In this document: piece after piece, positions 27,501 through 36,599 of the stretch
Position numbering within the stretch: position 1 is the first letter of the stretch
Layout: each line of letters starts with the position of its first letter
DNA from: Diadema setosum
Taxonomy: Eukaryota > Echinodermata > Echinoidea > Diadematoida > Diadematidae
Length of the DNA stretch: 64,000 nt
Assembly: GCF_964275005.1 (NCBI RefSeq)
Contig: NC_092698.1
Location: forward strand, 31,799,162 to 31,863,161
Reading direction: 5' to 3'
The notes under the pieces: generated by a model
Told to the model about the DNA's origin: nothing
What the model saw: only the letters and a program-made list of their open reading frames with translations
Databases searched by the model: none
Program-made: the position numbers and the translations under genes

Positions 27501-30500
27501 GTATATGTTAAGGGTAGCAATTATTCCCCCTGCTTTCTGAAAGAGGTTGGTCCATTGCTCTTTCATGATTCTAGAAAAGTGAATTTTTGTTGAATTTCCT
27601 TTATATTTTCTTTGTATTGTTGTCCACTCATACGTCATATCCTCTAGTAGTCTCCTCATCCAGCGGTTCCAACACCAAAACTTTAAAAATTCATAACTTT
27701 TGCATCGATTGTCCGATTTTCCTCAAACTTTCACTGATGTGTTCTACTAATGTTGCTGCTTTCACTCAATCCACATTGCTCTGGGGTTTATCTTCCCTTT
27801 AAAAGAGAACTGGCTTGTACTTACTGTTTTGGACACCTCTGTCAGGTCATAATTATCAATGTTCACTCTTCCATCTCCTCCTCCCGTCTTGAAGGTGATG
27901 TTGTGGTTTGCCCCAGTTTGGAAGATGAGGTGTCCATCATTGGTGACAATATTTGGCCTGTACAGAAAGATGCGCAAAAAAAAAAAAAAAAAAATGTGCA
28001 TATAAGTGAAAACCATGTGAAGGTCACCTGGTTGACGACATCCCTGTTCACATCACTGTTCTTTGTGAGGCTCTGCCTACCATAGACTCAGTCTCAGACT
28101 TATTAATTATCTAGATAAGCTTAGTCCCACATTAACGGAGAAGTTCACCTTCATTAACATAAGGGTTGAAAGAATGAAGCATTATTAGCAGAACACATCA
28201 TTGAAAGTTTGAGGAAAATCAGACGATCCGTTCAAAAGTTATGAATTTTTGAAGTTTTTGTGTAGTCACCGCTGGATGAGAAGACTACTGCAGTGTATGA
28301 TGTCACATGTGTACAACAATATAAGGAACGTTATAAAGAGAATTTCACAAATTTCATCTTTTGAAAAAGTGCACATTCCCTTGACATGTTACTGACATAT
28401 GTTATGGGTAATATTATTCCCATCGCCTTTAGAAAGAGGCAAGTCAAGTGCTCTTTTATTATGCAAAAAAAAGTGAAAATATGTTGAATTTTCTTCACAT
28501 TTTCTTTATACTGTTGTACTCATATGACATCATGAGCCTTTAAGTAGTCTCCTCATCCAGCGGTTCCAACACAAGAATTTAAAAAATTCATAACTTTTGC
28601 ATCAACTGTCCAATTTTCCTCAAACTTTCACTGATGTGTTCTACTAATATTGCTGAATTCTCTCAATCCTTATGTTTATGACGGTGAACTTGTCCTTTAA
28701 TGAGCTCAATCTGGGCCTGGGTCAAGTTCTTGTCTGATCTCATTCTGAGTCTAAACCTAAATCGGAGATGATTTGCATGGAGTAGTAAATACACAAATTA
28801 GACTTGTAAATGTTTGAACAAGAGTGTGAACGTGGCCAGACTCCCTTTTGATAGGCTGAATTCAAGCTTCCACTCCCTTTTCACACTACAGCTATGGAAT
28901 CTCCAGGGATCAATTGCAATGTGTACCATTACCATGTTCACATTGCGCCTCCAGATTGAACCCCAAGTGGGATCTGTTATGACTTTTTTCATCATTTTTT
29001 GTGCTGCTGCATGAACTTGAACAGCATGCTCAGCTTCAGGGAGTTGGGATTGCTGGTCCATAGTGTGCATCACCAAATTCTTCTGTATGGCTCAATGGGA
29101 TGGAGCAGCCCTAGCAATTTGTAAACATTTTGCATGTGAATGGAAAGTGGGGTTGTTCAAACAACTGACTTTCTTACATTCGTGACTACTGCATTGCTCA
29201 GACCCATGCTTGAAGTCTTCTTATTGAATGGCTTCTGTTCAACCTGTCCAACACAAACAACTTTCTTGGCATGTTATGAGATCTCTTTTCACAAAACTGA
29301 GTGGCAAGTAAAGAAGCTCAACTGTTTAAAACAGAACCAAACAAAACAATAACAGCACCAGCAATAACAACAACAAAGTGAGGTACACTAGTTACAGCAG
29401 GTACATGTATCAACAATTTAAGTACTTTCTGTTGGGATGATAACACTATTGAAAATGATGGACATAATAGTACCTGTATGATTGTCAAGGGGGGTATTTA
29501 AAAAAAAAAAAAAGAAGAAGAATAGAATATAACTGAAATTTTGAAATGAAGAAGGAGAATGAATTCAAGCACAAGTACTTCACTGAGTAAAGTCAGTATA
29601 CAGTGTAATTGGTATACCGGTAATGCACCTTTTGTGTGCTTTCAGACAAACTTCACCGAAGACAAGACAGTATACACTGAATCATCGGACTGTGCAGAAC
29701 AGATGTCACAATAGGCTTGTCTTCATCAGCCCGAAGTTCAAACTAGCGGGACATTTTGCGGTCTTAGAAAATAGCCCGATACAGCGAATGTGCGTCTTCA
29801 TCAGCTCGAACAGCCTGCTTCGGGAAATTAGTCCGAAAATTGACGCATGCGCACTTTGCAATATTACTCTGCCTGGCTCGCGGTTCGAAAGTGGATTTCC
29901 CCGCTCAAAATCTCCTATATCACCGTATGTACGATTCTACAACCAGGGAGGTGAGCAGTACAGCAAATTCTCCCCAAAGGGATATTAATAACGCTACTCT
30001 TTCTTCTGTCCAGTGAGGCATCTTATATGAAATTAACGAATTGCAATGTTTAAACAAATCCAAAATGCACACAATCTGCAAGAATCTTCAGCTAAGGTAT
30101 GAATAGAGTGGACCAGAAGAAGAAGTTTACAAAAAAAAAAAAAAAAGAAAAAAACCAGCTAGCATGCAAGGCACTGAGTTTTAATAGGGAGGTGAGAGAA
30201 ATAACCTCCCTGGTTTTAAAGATGACAACAACAGTAGGCCTATAGTACACACATGTGATCCTTGAATACACCGTGCGTGTAATGTACTATACACAATCAC
30301 TAGCTGCTTGTACATGCGCTTTCCATTGCCAGCTGGCGAACCAGAAGCGTGGAGGGATCGAGAAAATTTCGGGCTGATGGAGACGCACCCAAGATAGCGC
30401 GCTATTTCACGAATTAGCGCTCTAGTTGACGAACTAGACCAAGATTTTGGGGGAAACTTTCCCGACAACAACAGTAGGCCTATAGTACACACATGTGATC

Positions 30501-33207
30501 CTTGAATACACCGTGCGTGTAATGTACTATACACAATCACTAGCTGCTTGTACATGCGCTTTCCATTGCCAGCTGGCGAACCAGAAGCGTGGAGGGTTCG
30601 AGAAAATTTCGGGCTGATGGAGACGCACCCAAGATAGCGCGCTATTTCACGAATTAGCGCTCTAGTTGACGAACTAGACCAAGATTTTGGGGGAAACTTT
30701 CCCGATCAAATAGCGCGCTATCTGCGTCTTCACTACACAGATACCGCGCTATTTTGACATCGGACTAGTTTGGTAACCGCAAGATAGCGCGCTATCTTGA
30801 AACTTCGGGCTGATGAAGACACGCCTAGTGGGCCAGATGCTTTCAGTGAACCACACACAGAGCCATTTTCTACAAAATCCTATTACATCACAGGACACAC
30901 AATTCTCAGAAAGGGAGAAAAAATTTTGAGAGCTTGGCAGGGCACTAATTTCAGAGTTCTCCAATGTGGTGACACATCATTTGCTCTTACAAGTTGCTCC
31001 GGTCTTATTTTCTCCAAGGACTTGGGGATATGGCTGTGAAGGGTTTTTAGGTATAGAATAGTATGATGTGTGGATTAGGATCAGGGTTAGGGTTAGGGTT
31101 ATATTTGTGTGTAGAATTCATGTTTTTGCTCAGGATGCAGATAGAGCAATTGTTGCAGGAGCAAATAAATGCCATGGAACCCTTCAATCTCGATCTACAC
31201 AAGAAAAAGGAAAAAGGTAATCCTAAACTAGGAACTTAAAATTTGTGTGTTTTGTGTACTATAAAGTGTCTCCATTCCCATCCCTTGAAAGAACAGACTT
31301 GAGGAAATAGCATGACAGTTTAGCATATAAATAGAAGTGGGGTTGTTGCTTGTTTGTTTGTTTGTTTTTATTAGCAGATCCAACAACAGAGGGATAAGAA
31401 TCCATCTGATTTGAAACTGTACAGGAAAATCACAGCCATTCAACTTGCCACTGACTTAATTGATTCCAATCCAGTTATAAATATAAGTTAGGGTGTGTTT
31501 ATCTAAAAATTTTCTGAGGCAGTATCAAGAACCTAGTACATGTGTTTGAGGCATTTTTGGGTGATAGATAAATGCAAACCTTGTTTTCCAGCTCGTTTAG
31601 AAATACTGATTTGAAATGCAATTCAAAGGGCATTTTGAAACACGTTTAAGACCACAAGTGCCTTAAATACAATACCGTTTTGAAAAGCGTTTCCGGTTGC
31701 AGAGAAAAGCACGAACCATTTCTGTTTCTATCCATCATTTGTGCGTGAATGATGAAAGCATGTTTGGTGGTACACAGTTGACCTTTACTTACCGAGTCAA
31801 ATGGAGTAAAGCAGAGCTCCAAAGTGACAACACTCGAATTGTGAATGTATGATGGTTAGATAAACACAACACCCCAAGAATCGCGTTTCAAACCACATTC
31901 GTAAACCGCCATTTGAAACATGTTTTCAAATGTGATTCTCTCTCGCACGTTTGATAAATGCAGCCATAGTCTGATAAGAAAGAGTAAACTCTTACTAGTA
32001 CAACAGTAAAAATTTGATCAAAATCAGATATTTAGGGAAGTTATGAAATAAAGTTTCACTAATTTCTGCAGAAAAGTTCTCACCCAATTATATGAATTAT
32101 GTTAATGAGTGTGCTGATGTCATAACCTCAGAATTTTCCATTGGCCTTGTTAAAAAAAGTCGTGAAAATTTGTTTCTGTTATTGAAATGTAAAAAATGAT
32201 GTCATTCCAGGTTGAACGACTTCAGAATAAAGATCAGTTAGGATGATGTGAGACTGGGGCATGACTGAGTTGAATAATAAACTGGAAATTTCAAAATTTT
32301 ACGTACCGTACATCTATTTGGAAACAAACACACAAAAAAATCCCACATCACATGCATTTCATACTGTTTAGACGCCAAGAGTCACCTGAATGATTTTCAT
32401 CAAGAAGTTTGATTTGGAATACTTTCACTTACCTACCACTACTCTGCTCTGGGAAAAAAATAAATAAATAAAAAATAAGGCACTTCTGTGCCACACTAAC
32501 AAGTGGAGAGCTCTGACACTTGAAATGAGGGTCATCTTTATCAAAAAGAAAAGAACAAGACTTGTTCAAAATTTAGCATTTTTAACACATTTCAGATGAC
32601 TTTGATTCACAGACCCTACAGCCAGATGATAAGGAACTTCACAGGTGTACAGCTCACAGAAAAAAGGGGGAGAAAGGACAGCCACTGAACTGCACAGCTG
32701 GTTACAAAAAAAAAAAATAAAAAAACAATGTATCCTTGTATCCAGGCTGCACTATATTTGATCTAAATTTTGATTCATGCCAACTAAAGCTAGAGACAAG
32801 AACATTTAAATTCAGGCAATGAATGATGAACGAATGAATAGTGAAGAATGAAACCTTTGACATTTGTGCCTAGCTTTGACTTTTGGCTGCATTCATTATC
32901 CTCAAAAAATCTGGATTTCAGATCATTGATACTAGCAGGGGTGGCTGACATTTTTTTTTTTTTTTTTTTTTTTTGCCCCTAACTACACGCAGCCGCTGTC
33001 GCTTCGCGACAGCGGTCTGGTCAGGCTACCTCTGCCCCCTCCTGTTCTGCAGTCCCAGACTAAACTACCTTACTTGTAGTACTAACGTTTATAGCACTAG
33101 TGAGCTAGTGAGTAGCAATATGTATCCCCAATTTGATACAATAAATCCCATCCAACCCTCCCCTCCCCCCCCCCAAAAAAAAAAAATAAATAAAAAAATA
33201 AAAATAA

Positions 33208-33250
<43 letters not shown>

Positions 33251-33977
33251 AAAATGTTAATTACTAATTATTAATTATCATTAATACAATGTCATTGCCA
33301 ATTTGGGTGATGGGCTGATAGCAGTAACTCAAAATTAATGAATTTCTACCAAGAAGGAAACACTAGGGGGTGGAAACAGAAAACACACAAGTGTACACAC
33401 ACCATCAGAGAGATACCTAATACAGAACTTCCAGAACAGAAGTTCATGGAAATGTAAAGATCAGAGTGCACACATGGTATGGGATGACATCAATATGTAA
33501 GGAGAATAAAGGAGATTCTTCACAAGATCCATTCCACTTAAATAATTAATAACGTTTCCACTGTACTTTCAAGACTTGGCACACGTCCCGTTTCGTCCAA
33601 GGGTTCCAAATGAGAAAACGACATCCCTGTTGAAAGGGGCGGATCCCTCAAACAAGCTGGCTGACGCGACGAACGACGGTCGACTCCCTACCTCTAACTT
33701 TAGTCAGAACAGGGGGGTCTACATTTACTTGAGGCTTATTCGCAATGTTGACAGGATTAAAACTTAAAATAAACACCTAGAAAATCGATGAGTAAATTCA
33801 GATGGACACTCGTCTATGCACGAGTAAAGAAACAAATAATTGAAATAACACTTTCACTTACTGGTTGCTATTGTCCGCTGCTCGTTTTTCCCGCGACTCT
33901 GCCAAGCACGCTCCTAGTCCTACCACAAGCAGAACGGCCATAAGTTCTGGCCATGATATATGCCACCTTGCGGTCAT
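912..33977 (-). CDS. Secreted coiled-coil protein, N-terminal part (4 exons seen; continues past left edge)
   Basis: Joined exons, minus strand: 33977-33862, 27957-27825, 2801-2655, 950-912. Every one has AG/GT borders, and phases agree (2, 0, 0, 0), which is strong support. Exon 1 encodes a signal peptide (hydrophobic MAVLLVVGLGACLA, likely cleavage near residue 26) followed by REKR (29-32), a furin-like site. Exon 2 (residues 39-83) gives a small domain rich in Asn, Gly and Thr with an N-glycosylation site (HNIT). Exon 3 (84-132) is a heptad-type coiled coil (L, M, V, L, L, V, L at a/d spacing) ending in a Gly5 stretch; exon 4 (133-145) is a 13-residue acidic continuation. Such a layout suits an oligomerising extracellular protein, but I do not recognise the family. 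Further phase-0 exons could be hidden in the 25-kb intron 27824-2802. The 3' part lies left of the window. Confidence 0.8.
1080..1448. mobile_element. MITE with TA target duplication
   Basis: TA + CCCCTTTCAGTAACTC at left and GAGTTACTGAAAGGGG + TA at right form perfect 16-bp inverted ends. The interior is GC-rich (CGGGCC repeats) and noncoding. The TA duplication fits the Tc1/mariner group. Confidence 0.75.
3686..3896. mobile_element. MITE with TA target duplication, palindromic GCGAAAAT interior
   Basis: Inverted ends CTGTACGAGCTGAAATTTTT / AAAATTTCAGCTCGTACAG flanked by TA. The interior is rich in GCGAAAA and TTTTCGCG words, also on both strands. Nonautonomous; no transposase. Confidence 0.8.
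6096..6551. mobile_element. MITE with TA target duplication and duplicated terminal repeat
   Basis: Left end CCGTAAAAGTGGTTTCTTTC, right end GAAAGAAACCACTTTTACAG, flanked by TA. A 20-bp part of the left repeat is present twice in tandem (6098-6137). 456 bp, noncoding. Confidence 0.8.
6813..6987. mobile_element. MITE, CAGTGCACTCC family (pogo/Tigger-like ends), decayed copy
   Basis: Starts CAGTGCACTCCCATTATAAC and ends with a degenerate inverted copy before CTG-TA; flanked by TA. Same family as the longer copy at 20005-20529. It sits 75 bp before the first visible CUB exon. Confidence 0.65.
7062..14452 (+). CDS. Tandem CUB-domain protein, C-terminal part (last three CUB domains)
   Basis: Joined exons: 7062-7267, 10715-10859, 11625-11806, 12613-12780, 13416-13657, 14342-14452 (TAG stop). 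Each CUB domain is split over two exons; domain borders carry phase-1 introns, as in cubilin-like and tolloid-like genes. CUB1 (exons 1-2) and CUB3 (exons 5-6) have all four Cys and acidic calcium-site residues (NDCDNDYVEFRD; CAQDQLEVYDG). CUB2 (exons 3-4) lacks the third Cys. The protein ends right after CUB3 with GFRAI. CUB domains mediate extracellular protein binding; an endocytic receptor or secreted matrix protein is likely. Exon 4 (168 nt) is one base short: the CUB sequence continues in another frame from about 12745 (FDATF), and only that frame fits the phase of exon 5. An alternative donor at 12746 would keep frame but lose the last strand of CUB2. Upstream exons were not found in the window. 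Confidence 0.88.
7331..7362 (+). repeat. TTAGGG-like repeats at left border of the array
   Basis: About five TAGGG(T)/TTAGGG units with small variations, followed by CACTGGCGTAG and a poly-G/poly-C tract. Confidence 0.8.
7372..7423. repeat. Poly-G / poly-C foldback tract
   Basis: A long G run, then CGATGGGGGCGGTCG and a long C run. It can form a GC hairpin or quadruplex and is a likely site of length error. Confidence 0.8.
7430..8635. repeat. Diverged older units of the same tandem array
   Basis: Recurrent phrases such as GCACCAGATC(G/A)(T/C)TGAATTTCA, AAAAxGCAAAA(G/T)CTC and GGGAGGGGG..CCCCCTCCC appear near 7560, 7860, 8030, 8140, 8310 and 8505, with irregular spacing. They match the unit at 8636-10012 weakly, so divergence rises towards the left. 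Confidence 0.6.
8636..10012. repeat. Tandem array, five homogeneous copies of about 273 bp
   Basis: The phrase AACAAGTGGGA begins copies at 8731, 9005, 9279, 9552 and 9815 (steps 274, 274, 273, 263). Each unit contains AAAACATGCATCAAATTG, GTGGGAGGGGGGACACCCCC, GCTCGCTCCGCTCGCTCGGG and TTCATGATATTCAGTGAAAA. All short open frames here are repeat translations. The array lies in an intron of the CUB gene. Confidence 0.92.
10034..10056 (+). repeat. TTAGGG repeats at right border of the array
   Basis: Nearly four TTAGGG units directly after CTACGCCGTTGG, which inverts the CTGGCGTAG of the left border. A further short run (GGGTTAGGGTTAGGGTT) occurs at about 31083-31100. Confidence 0.85.
10461..10507. 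repeat. GAT microsatellite
   Basis: About fifteen GAT units in an intron of the CUB gene; the poly-Asp frame across it is not a gene. Confidence 0.95.
12479..12518. repeat. GT microsatellite
   Basis: About twenty GT units, 95 bp before CUB exon 4. Confidence 0.95.
13928..14122. mobile_element. MITE-like repeat in CUB gene intron
   Basis: Imperfect inverted ends (CTGTAAAACGAATATTCGC / GCGAAAATATCACATTTTAC) beside TA. Interior carries AATTTTGCGAGAGCC and GCAAAAATTTCATGC words also present at 17880-18062 and 23712-23790, so at least three related decayed copies exist. Confidence 0.6.
14453..15960 (+). other. Probable 3'UTR of the CUB gene
   Basis: This follows the TAG stop of the CUB gene. 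An AATAAA lies at 15921-15926. A GTAAGC at 14481 and a pyrimidine-AG at about 15568 could allow a spliced 3'UTR. Between about 14990 and 15470 lies a decayed copy of the TTAA-flanked MITE family that is better preserved at 27239-27798 and 28136-28696. No coding potential seen. Confidence 0.45.
16000..19260. other. No gene seen
   Basis: Apart from a decayed MITE at 17878-18062, I see only AT-rich sequence with short runs of T. The open frames are short, without codon bias or splice signals. It is part of the long intron of the minus-strand secreted gene. Confidence 0.5.
17878..18062. mobile_element. Decayed MITE related to the copy at 13928-14122
   Basis: Shares ATTTTGCGAGAGC-like and CAAAATTTCATG words and ends near ATATACAGTAA. 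Borders are approximate. Confidence 0.4.
19270..19828. mobile_element. TTAA-type MITE, third copy, decayed left end
   Basis: The right end matches copy B (AAGGTGAACTTGTCC next to TTAA at 19829-19832), and both long arms are recognisable. The left tip is eroded, so the start is approximate. Confidence 0.65.
20005..20529. mobile_element. MITE, CAGTGCACTCC family (pogo/Tigger-like ends)
   Basis: Ends CAGTGCACTCCCGTTATAAC / GTAACGGGAGTGCACTG with TA on both sides. TTCGTTATAACGAAATTTCG-type words recur in the interior in both directions. No transposase. Assignment to the pogo/Tigger branch rests on the end sequence only. Confidence 0.8.
20665..21174. mobile_element. MITE with ACACTTGT inverted ends
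   Basis: Left end GCCCTTTTCACACTTGTG and right end ACAAGTGTAAAAAGCCCTT are inverted with a few mismatches. The interior repeats CCCGGACT/CCCAGGACT and TAGTCC words in both orientations. No coding content. Confidence 0.6.
21680..26165. other. No gene seen
   Basis: Intron of the secreted coiled-coil gene. It holds GGATTGTGATCCAAAT inverted words (21895-22040), a CCAGGGAG..CTCCCTGG hairpin (23489-23516) and a MITE fragment near 23712-23790. Nothing coding is convincing. Confidence 0.5.
26170..26602. mobile_element. MITE with GGCCCGTTCACA ends and TA duplication
   Basis: Left GGCCCGTTCACACACAAG, right inverted GGCCCGTTCACAAACAACG, flanked by TA. The interior is packed with ATCGCGAT and AAATTTCG palindromes, so the open frames here are by-products. 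Lies in the long intron of the secreted coiled-coil gene. Confidence 0.8.
27239..27798. mobile_element. TTAA-flanked MITE with long inverted repeats, copy A
   Basis: TTAA at 27235-27238 and 27799-27802; inverted arms of about 210 bp (AGGGAAGATAAACCCCAAG at the tip) on either side of a 140-bp centre. The TTAA target fits piggyBac or Kolobok derivatives. Its edge is only about 25 bp from the splice donor of exon 2 of the secreted coiled-coil gene. Confidence 0.85.
28136..28696. mobile_element. TTAA-flanked MITE with long inverted repeats, copy B
   Basis: TTAA at 28132-28135 and 28697-28700. Arms share GTTTGAGGAAAATC, AAAAGTTATGAATTTT and CCGCTGGATGAG(A/G)AGACTACT with copy A but the tips differ (AAGTTCACC...), so it is a sister subfamily. 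Confidence 0.85.
29943..30214. mobile_element. Nested repeat with CAGGGAGGT ends
   Basis: CCAGGGAGGTGAG at left and ACCTCCCTGG at right; a second GGGAGGTGAG at 30186 makes a hairpin with the right end. Related CAGGGAGGT hairpins occur at 23489-23516 and 35822-35858. The family is not identified. Confidence 0.45.
30224..30703. repeat. Exact-period 240-bp tandem duplication
   Basis: Copies 30224-30463 and 30464-30703 differ at a single base that I can find (A at 30357, T at 30597). Each unit contains ACAGTAGGCCTATAGTACAC, the TAGCGCGCTA palindrome and GACGAACTAGACC. Such identity means a recent duplication, or an assembly artefact. Confidence 0.9.
31487..31972. mobile_element. Possible decayed MITE with GATAAAT ends
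   Basis: GTGTGTTTATCTAAA at 31495 is inverted by TTAGATAAACACAACAC at 31856 and by TTTGATAAATGCAGCC at 31951; GATAAATGCAAACC also occurs at 31566. These look like nested inverted ends. Borders uncertain. Confidence 0.35.
33176..33253. repeat. A-rich tract and AAAT microsatellite
   Basis: A C9-10/A11 junction followed by about fifteen AAAT units, in intron 1 of the secreted coiled-coil gene. Confidence 0.9.
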
Positions 33978-34122
33978 GGCACGAAGACGCTTTCACTCAC
34001 TTGAAGAAACTTGAGTCGTTCATGAAAATCCTCTGACTGAACTGTACAGAATAAGGGGCAAATCTCCAACTTGAGCAGTTAAATTCGAGCACCAACGCAC
34101 AAAAGGGCGAGCTCCTAACAGG

Positions 34123-34129
34123 ATTTATA
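34123..34129 (-). promoter_or_regulatory. TATA-like box of the secreted coiled-coil gene
   Basis: On the minus strand this reads TATAAAT within GTATAAATCC, about 146 nt upstream of the ATG at 33977. Transcription would start near 34095-34100, giving a 5'UTR of about 120 nt with no upstream ATG in frame seen. The flank 34200-34330 is richer in CpG than its surroundings. The position is plausible for a core promoter; this is inference from the motif and spacing only. Confidence 0.4.
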
Positions 34130-35821
34130 CGTCCAGTGAGAAGTTGGAAGAGTTACATCAGTTCTCGAAGACAACACGATGACCTACGGAAAGGGGGAGT
34201 ATCTATGGGCACTCGGAATGATGATGGAATTGTGAGTGTGTGGGTGATGTAGCGAGCCGAGCTAGCTAGCTAGCCGCCCGCACGAGTCGCGTCGATGGAT
34301 ACTGCGCCTACGTACGGCGGGTACGAGATGGGAGATGCTAAGCTCGAAGGTACATAGTGTATGAGGGGCTTGCGTGCTAGCAACCCCCCCCCCCCCCTTC
34401 ACTTTGATCTACTGTGAGAATTCTGTACTGAGTTGCTGTGAGAGCATGTATGGAGAGCAGCGTAGACCATAATGTGCAATGTACATCGCGCGTTCTAAAA
34501 CAAGAAGAAAGAAAATCAGTATGTACAGAACACAGACCAAAAGAAGGTTCAGGCAAGAGGGGTCAAAAGATGGAGTACCATCTTGCTAAAATCATTCAAA
34601 CAGCTTGTCAGTTTTCTGTATGGATGCACAAAAGAATTCTACAGGTGCAGCAGTTGTGCATTGATAATCGGGGTCCGATGCCGTCATCATTTGTGAGCAA
34701 TCTGAAGATCCATCTTTACACGCAGTTTGCACATTTTCTATTCGCGCATCCCCACGACACTAACATAATTACAGTTCATCTTCTGAGATGTTGGAAAGTG
34801 ATAAGGCCTATATCATAATTTAGACATATCTTCCTTAGAGAGTGGCAGGGCATTATGCAATGAGACGTGAATCTATTGTCTTCCTATTGGGGCATATCCA
34901 GTTTGGCACATAAAACAAATATATATGTTTTTAGTGGCGGCATAGAACATGGGACCAAAGGGGAAAAGACTGCATGCTGCTACTCCATCTCTTGAACCTC
35001 CTTGGTTAAGATAGCCTAAGATAACCCGTAGTTACTGTAACTACATGTAGCTCGATCAGAAGAAGATGATAGAATGGAGAATGGATTCGAATTAGATAAT
35101 AAAGGAATTGCTTGTGAATATTATAGTGCCATTGAGAAAGAGAGGGAACACAGAGGGTGAGAACTGAAATGAAAGTGAAAGCAAGATTTAGAATTACAAA
35201 TAATATAGGCCTACGCCTACTGAACTATAAAAAGAAATGCAAAATACAAAGATACCGAGAAATGTGATATGATAATGAATGAGAGTCGGCAGAAGAATCT
35301 TGATCGGAAATGAGAGCGTGAAAAACACTAAGTAAGAATGGAAAGAAAATAAGGATAGAAATTTAAGAATTTTTGAATTATGCGTATTGCTTACTTCCCT
35401 CTGATCACTTCAGTTTTCATGACGATGTATTATTGTACGGTTCCACAATTATTGTACACTCTTTTCATTTAACATAATTTTCCTTTATTTTCTGTTACCA
35501 AAGAAAATGATGTCTGCATATGTTTTTTTTTTTGTCGAAAAAATAAATAGAAATGAATTGAATTGAAATTGAATAGGATCTATAGAAGAGAAAAGGTAAA
35601 ACAAGTGGAGTAATACAGGAATAAAACATTGTTTTCTCACTCATTCACGCATAAAGAAGAGAGGACAGGAAAGGAAGAGAGATGAAGGGAAAAAACAAAG
35701 AAGAAAGGGCATTACATCGAAAAACTATAATGACTAACCAAGTACGTCGATTTGACGGTCAATAAATTATGTTTGGTAATCATAATATCTGCATTCTTTG
35801 CCGAAAAACAATAACTCTATA

Positions 35822-35893
35822 CAGGGAGGTGGGAACAGACTCTTCCCACCTCCCTGCTCTATACAAATAATTAGTTCTAAGCAGGGAGGTTCT
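35822..35893. repeat. CAGGGAGGT hairpin and adjacent half-copy
   Basis: CAGGGAGGTGGGAA pairs with TTCCCACCTCCCTG after a short loop (35823-35858); a further GCAGGGAGGT follows at 35880. Same end motif as the nested repeat at 29943-30214. Confidence 0.45.
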
Positions 35894-36599
35894 AAGTAAC
35901 CACTAGCTTGCCAACATTGCGCCTGTTATCCCACTAGGGCCGAGTCCCCACTTTGGTTGTTGTTAATGCGACGGGAAATCCTCGGTCTCTACAGTGAGTG
36001 ATTTAGACCCACTCACTACATTTGCCTTCAATGAATTTTCATTGTGAAGCATTTGTGTTGAGTCTGTAAGTATCATTTCTCACAAACTCAAATAGAATAT
36101 TGAGTAAAACATGGTTCTGCATTTATTTGTACCAATGAAATGAGGCAACGGCAGGCGGATTTTCAGTACTTAACATTCTTCTACCGCGTATCTTCAAATT
36201 TGTCCTGGGAGGCTTTTCATACTTCTCAAGCGTTTCGAGGGGCTTCGGCGTGCCCAGTGCGACGGCATACGGCTTCACGACTACAAGTCGATCGATAATG
36301 GGTCGTAATTGGGCATTGTTTACATAAGAATGTGCCCCTTGTGATGCAAGGCAGACTGTGATGCAACTAGCACCTTGTGTATAATATTCTCACAGCGAAT
36401 TCCGGTTGCCTGTCGGAATGATTGGTGACAATTCACATTATTGGCTTTGCGATAGGGTGGGGTGGGTGAGCTGAAGATGAGGCGCAAGACTGATCTCTGG
36501 CAATAAAGTTCACGATAGTAACACAAATTATCATGTCGAGAATTAGTATTTCGTAAGACGTCGTCACCCTCCTACTGAAAGGCAAAGAAAAAGTTTACT

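Larger units (their letters stand above)
29714..30825. mobile_element. Composite MITE with TA duplication; contains tandem duplication and nested repeat
   Basis: Inverted ends GGCTTGTCTTCATCAGCCCG / CGGGCTGATGAAGACACGCC, TA on both sides. The phrase GTCTTCATCAGC(C)CGAA recurs at least six times inside in both directions, with TAGCGCGCTA palindromes. A 240-bp tandem duplication (30224-30703) and a nested CAGGGAGGT-type repeat (29943-30214) lie within. Noncoding. Confidence 0.75.

Noticed and set aside
30181-30555. 124-codon minus-strand open frame with internal repeat
   Set aside because: Lies wholly in the tandem duplication of a MITE; the repeat peptide just reflects the 240-bp unit.
33576-33767. 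Possible small gene near the first exon of the secreted protein
   Set aside because: Moderately GC-rich and open on both strands, but without recognisable product, splice signals or codon bias; most likely intron sequence.
35890-36020. Looked like a ribosomal RNA fragment (GCCTGTTATCCC)
   Set aside because: Only a short word resembles mitochondrial large-subunit rRNA; the flanks do not continue the match, and the start belongs to a CAGGGAGGT repeat.
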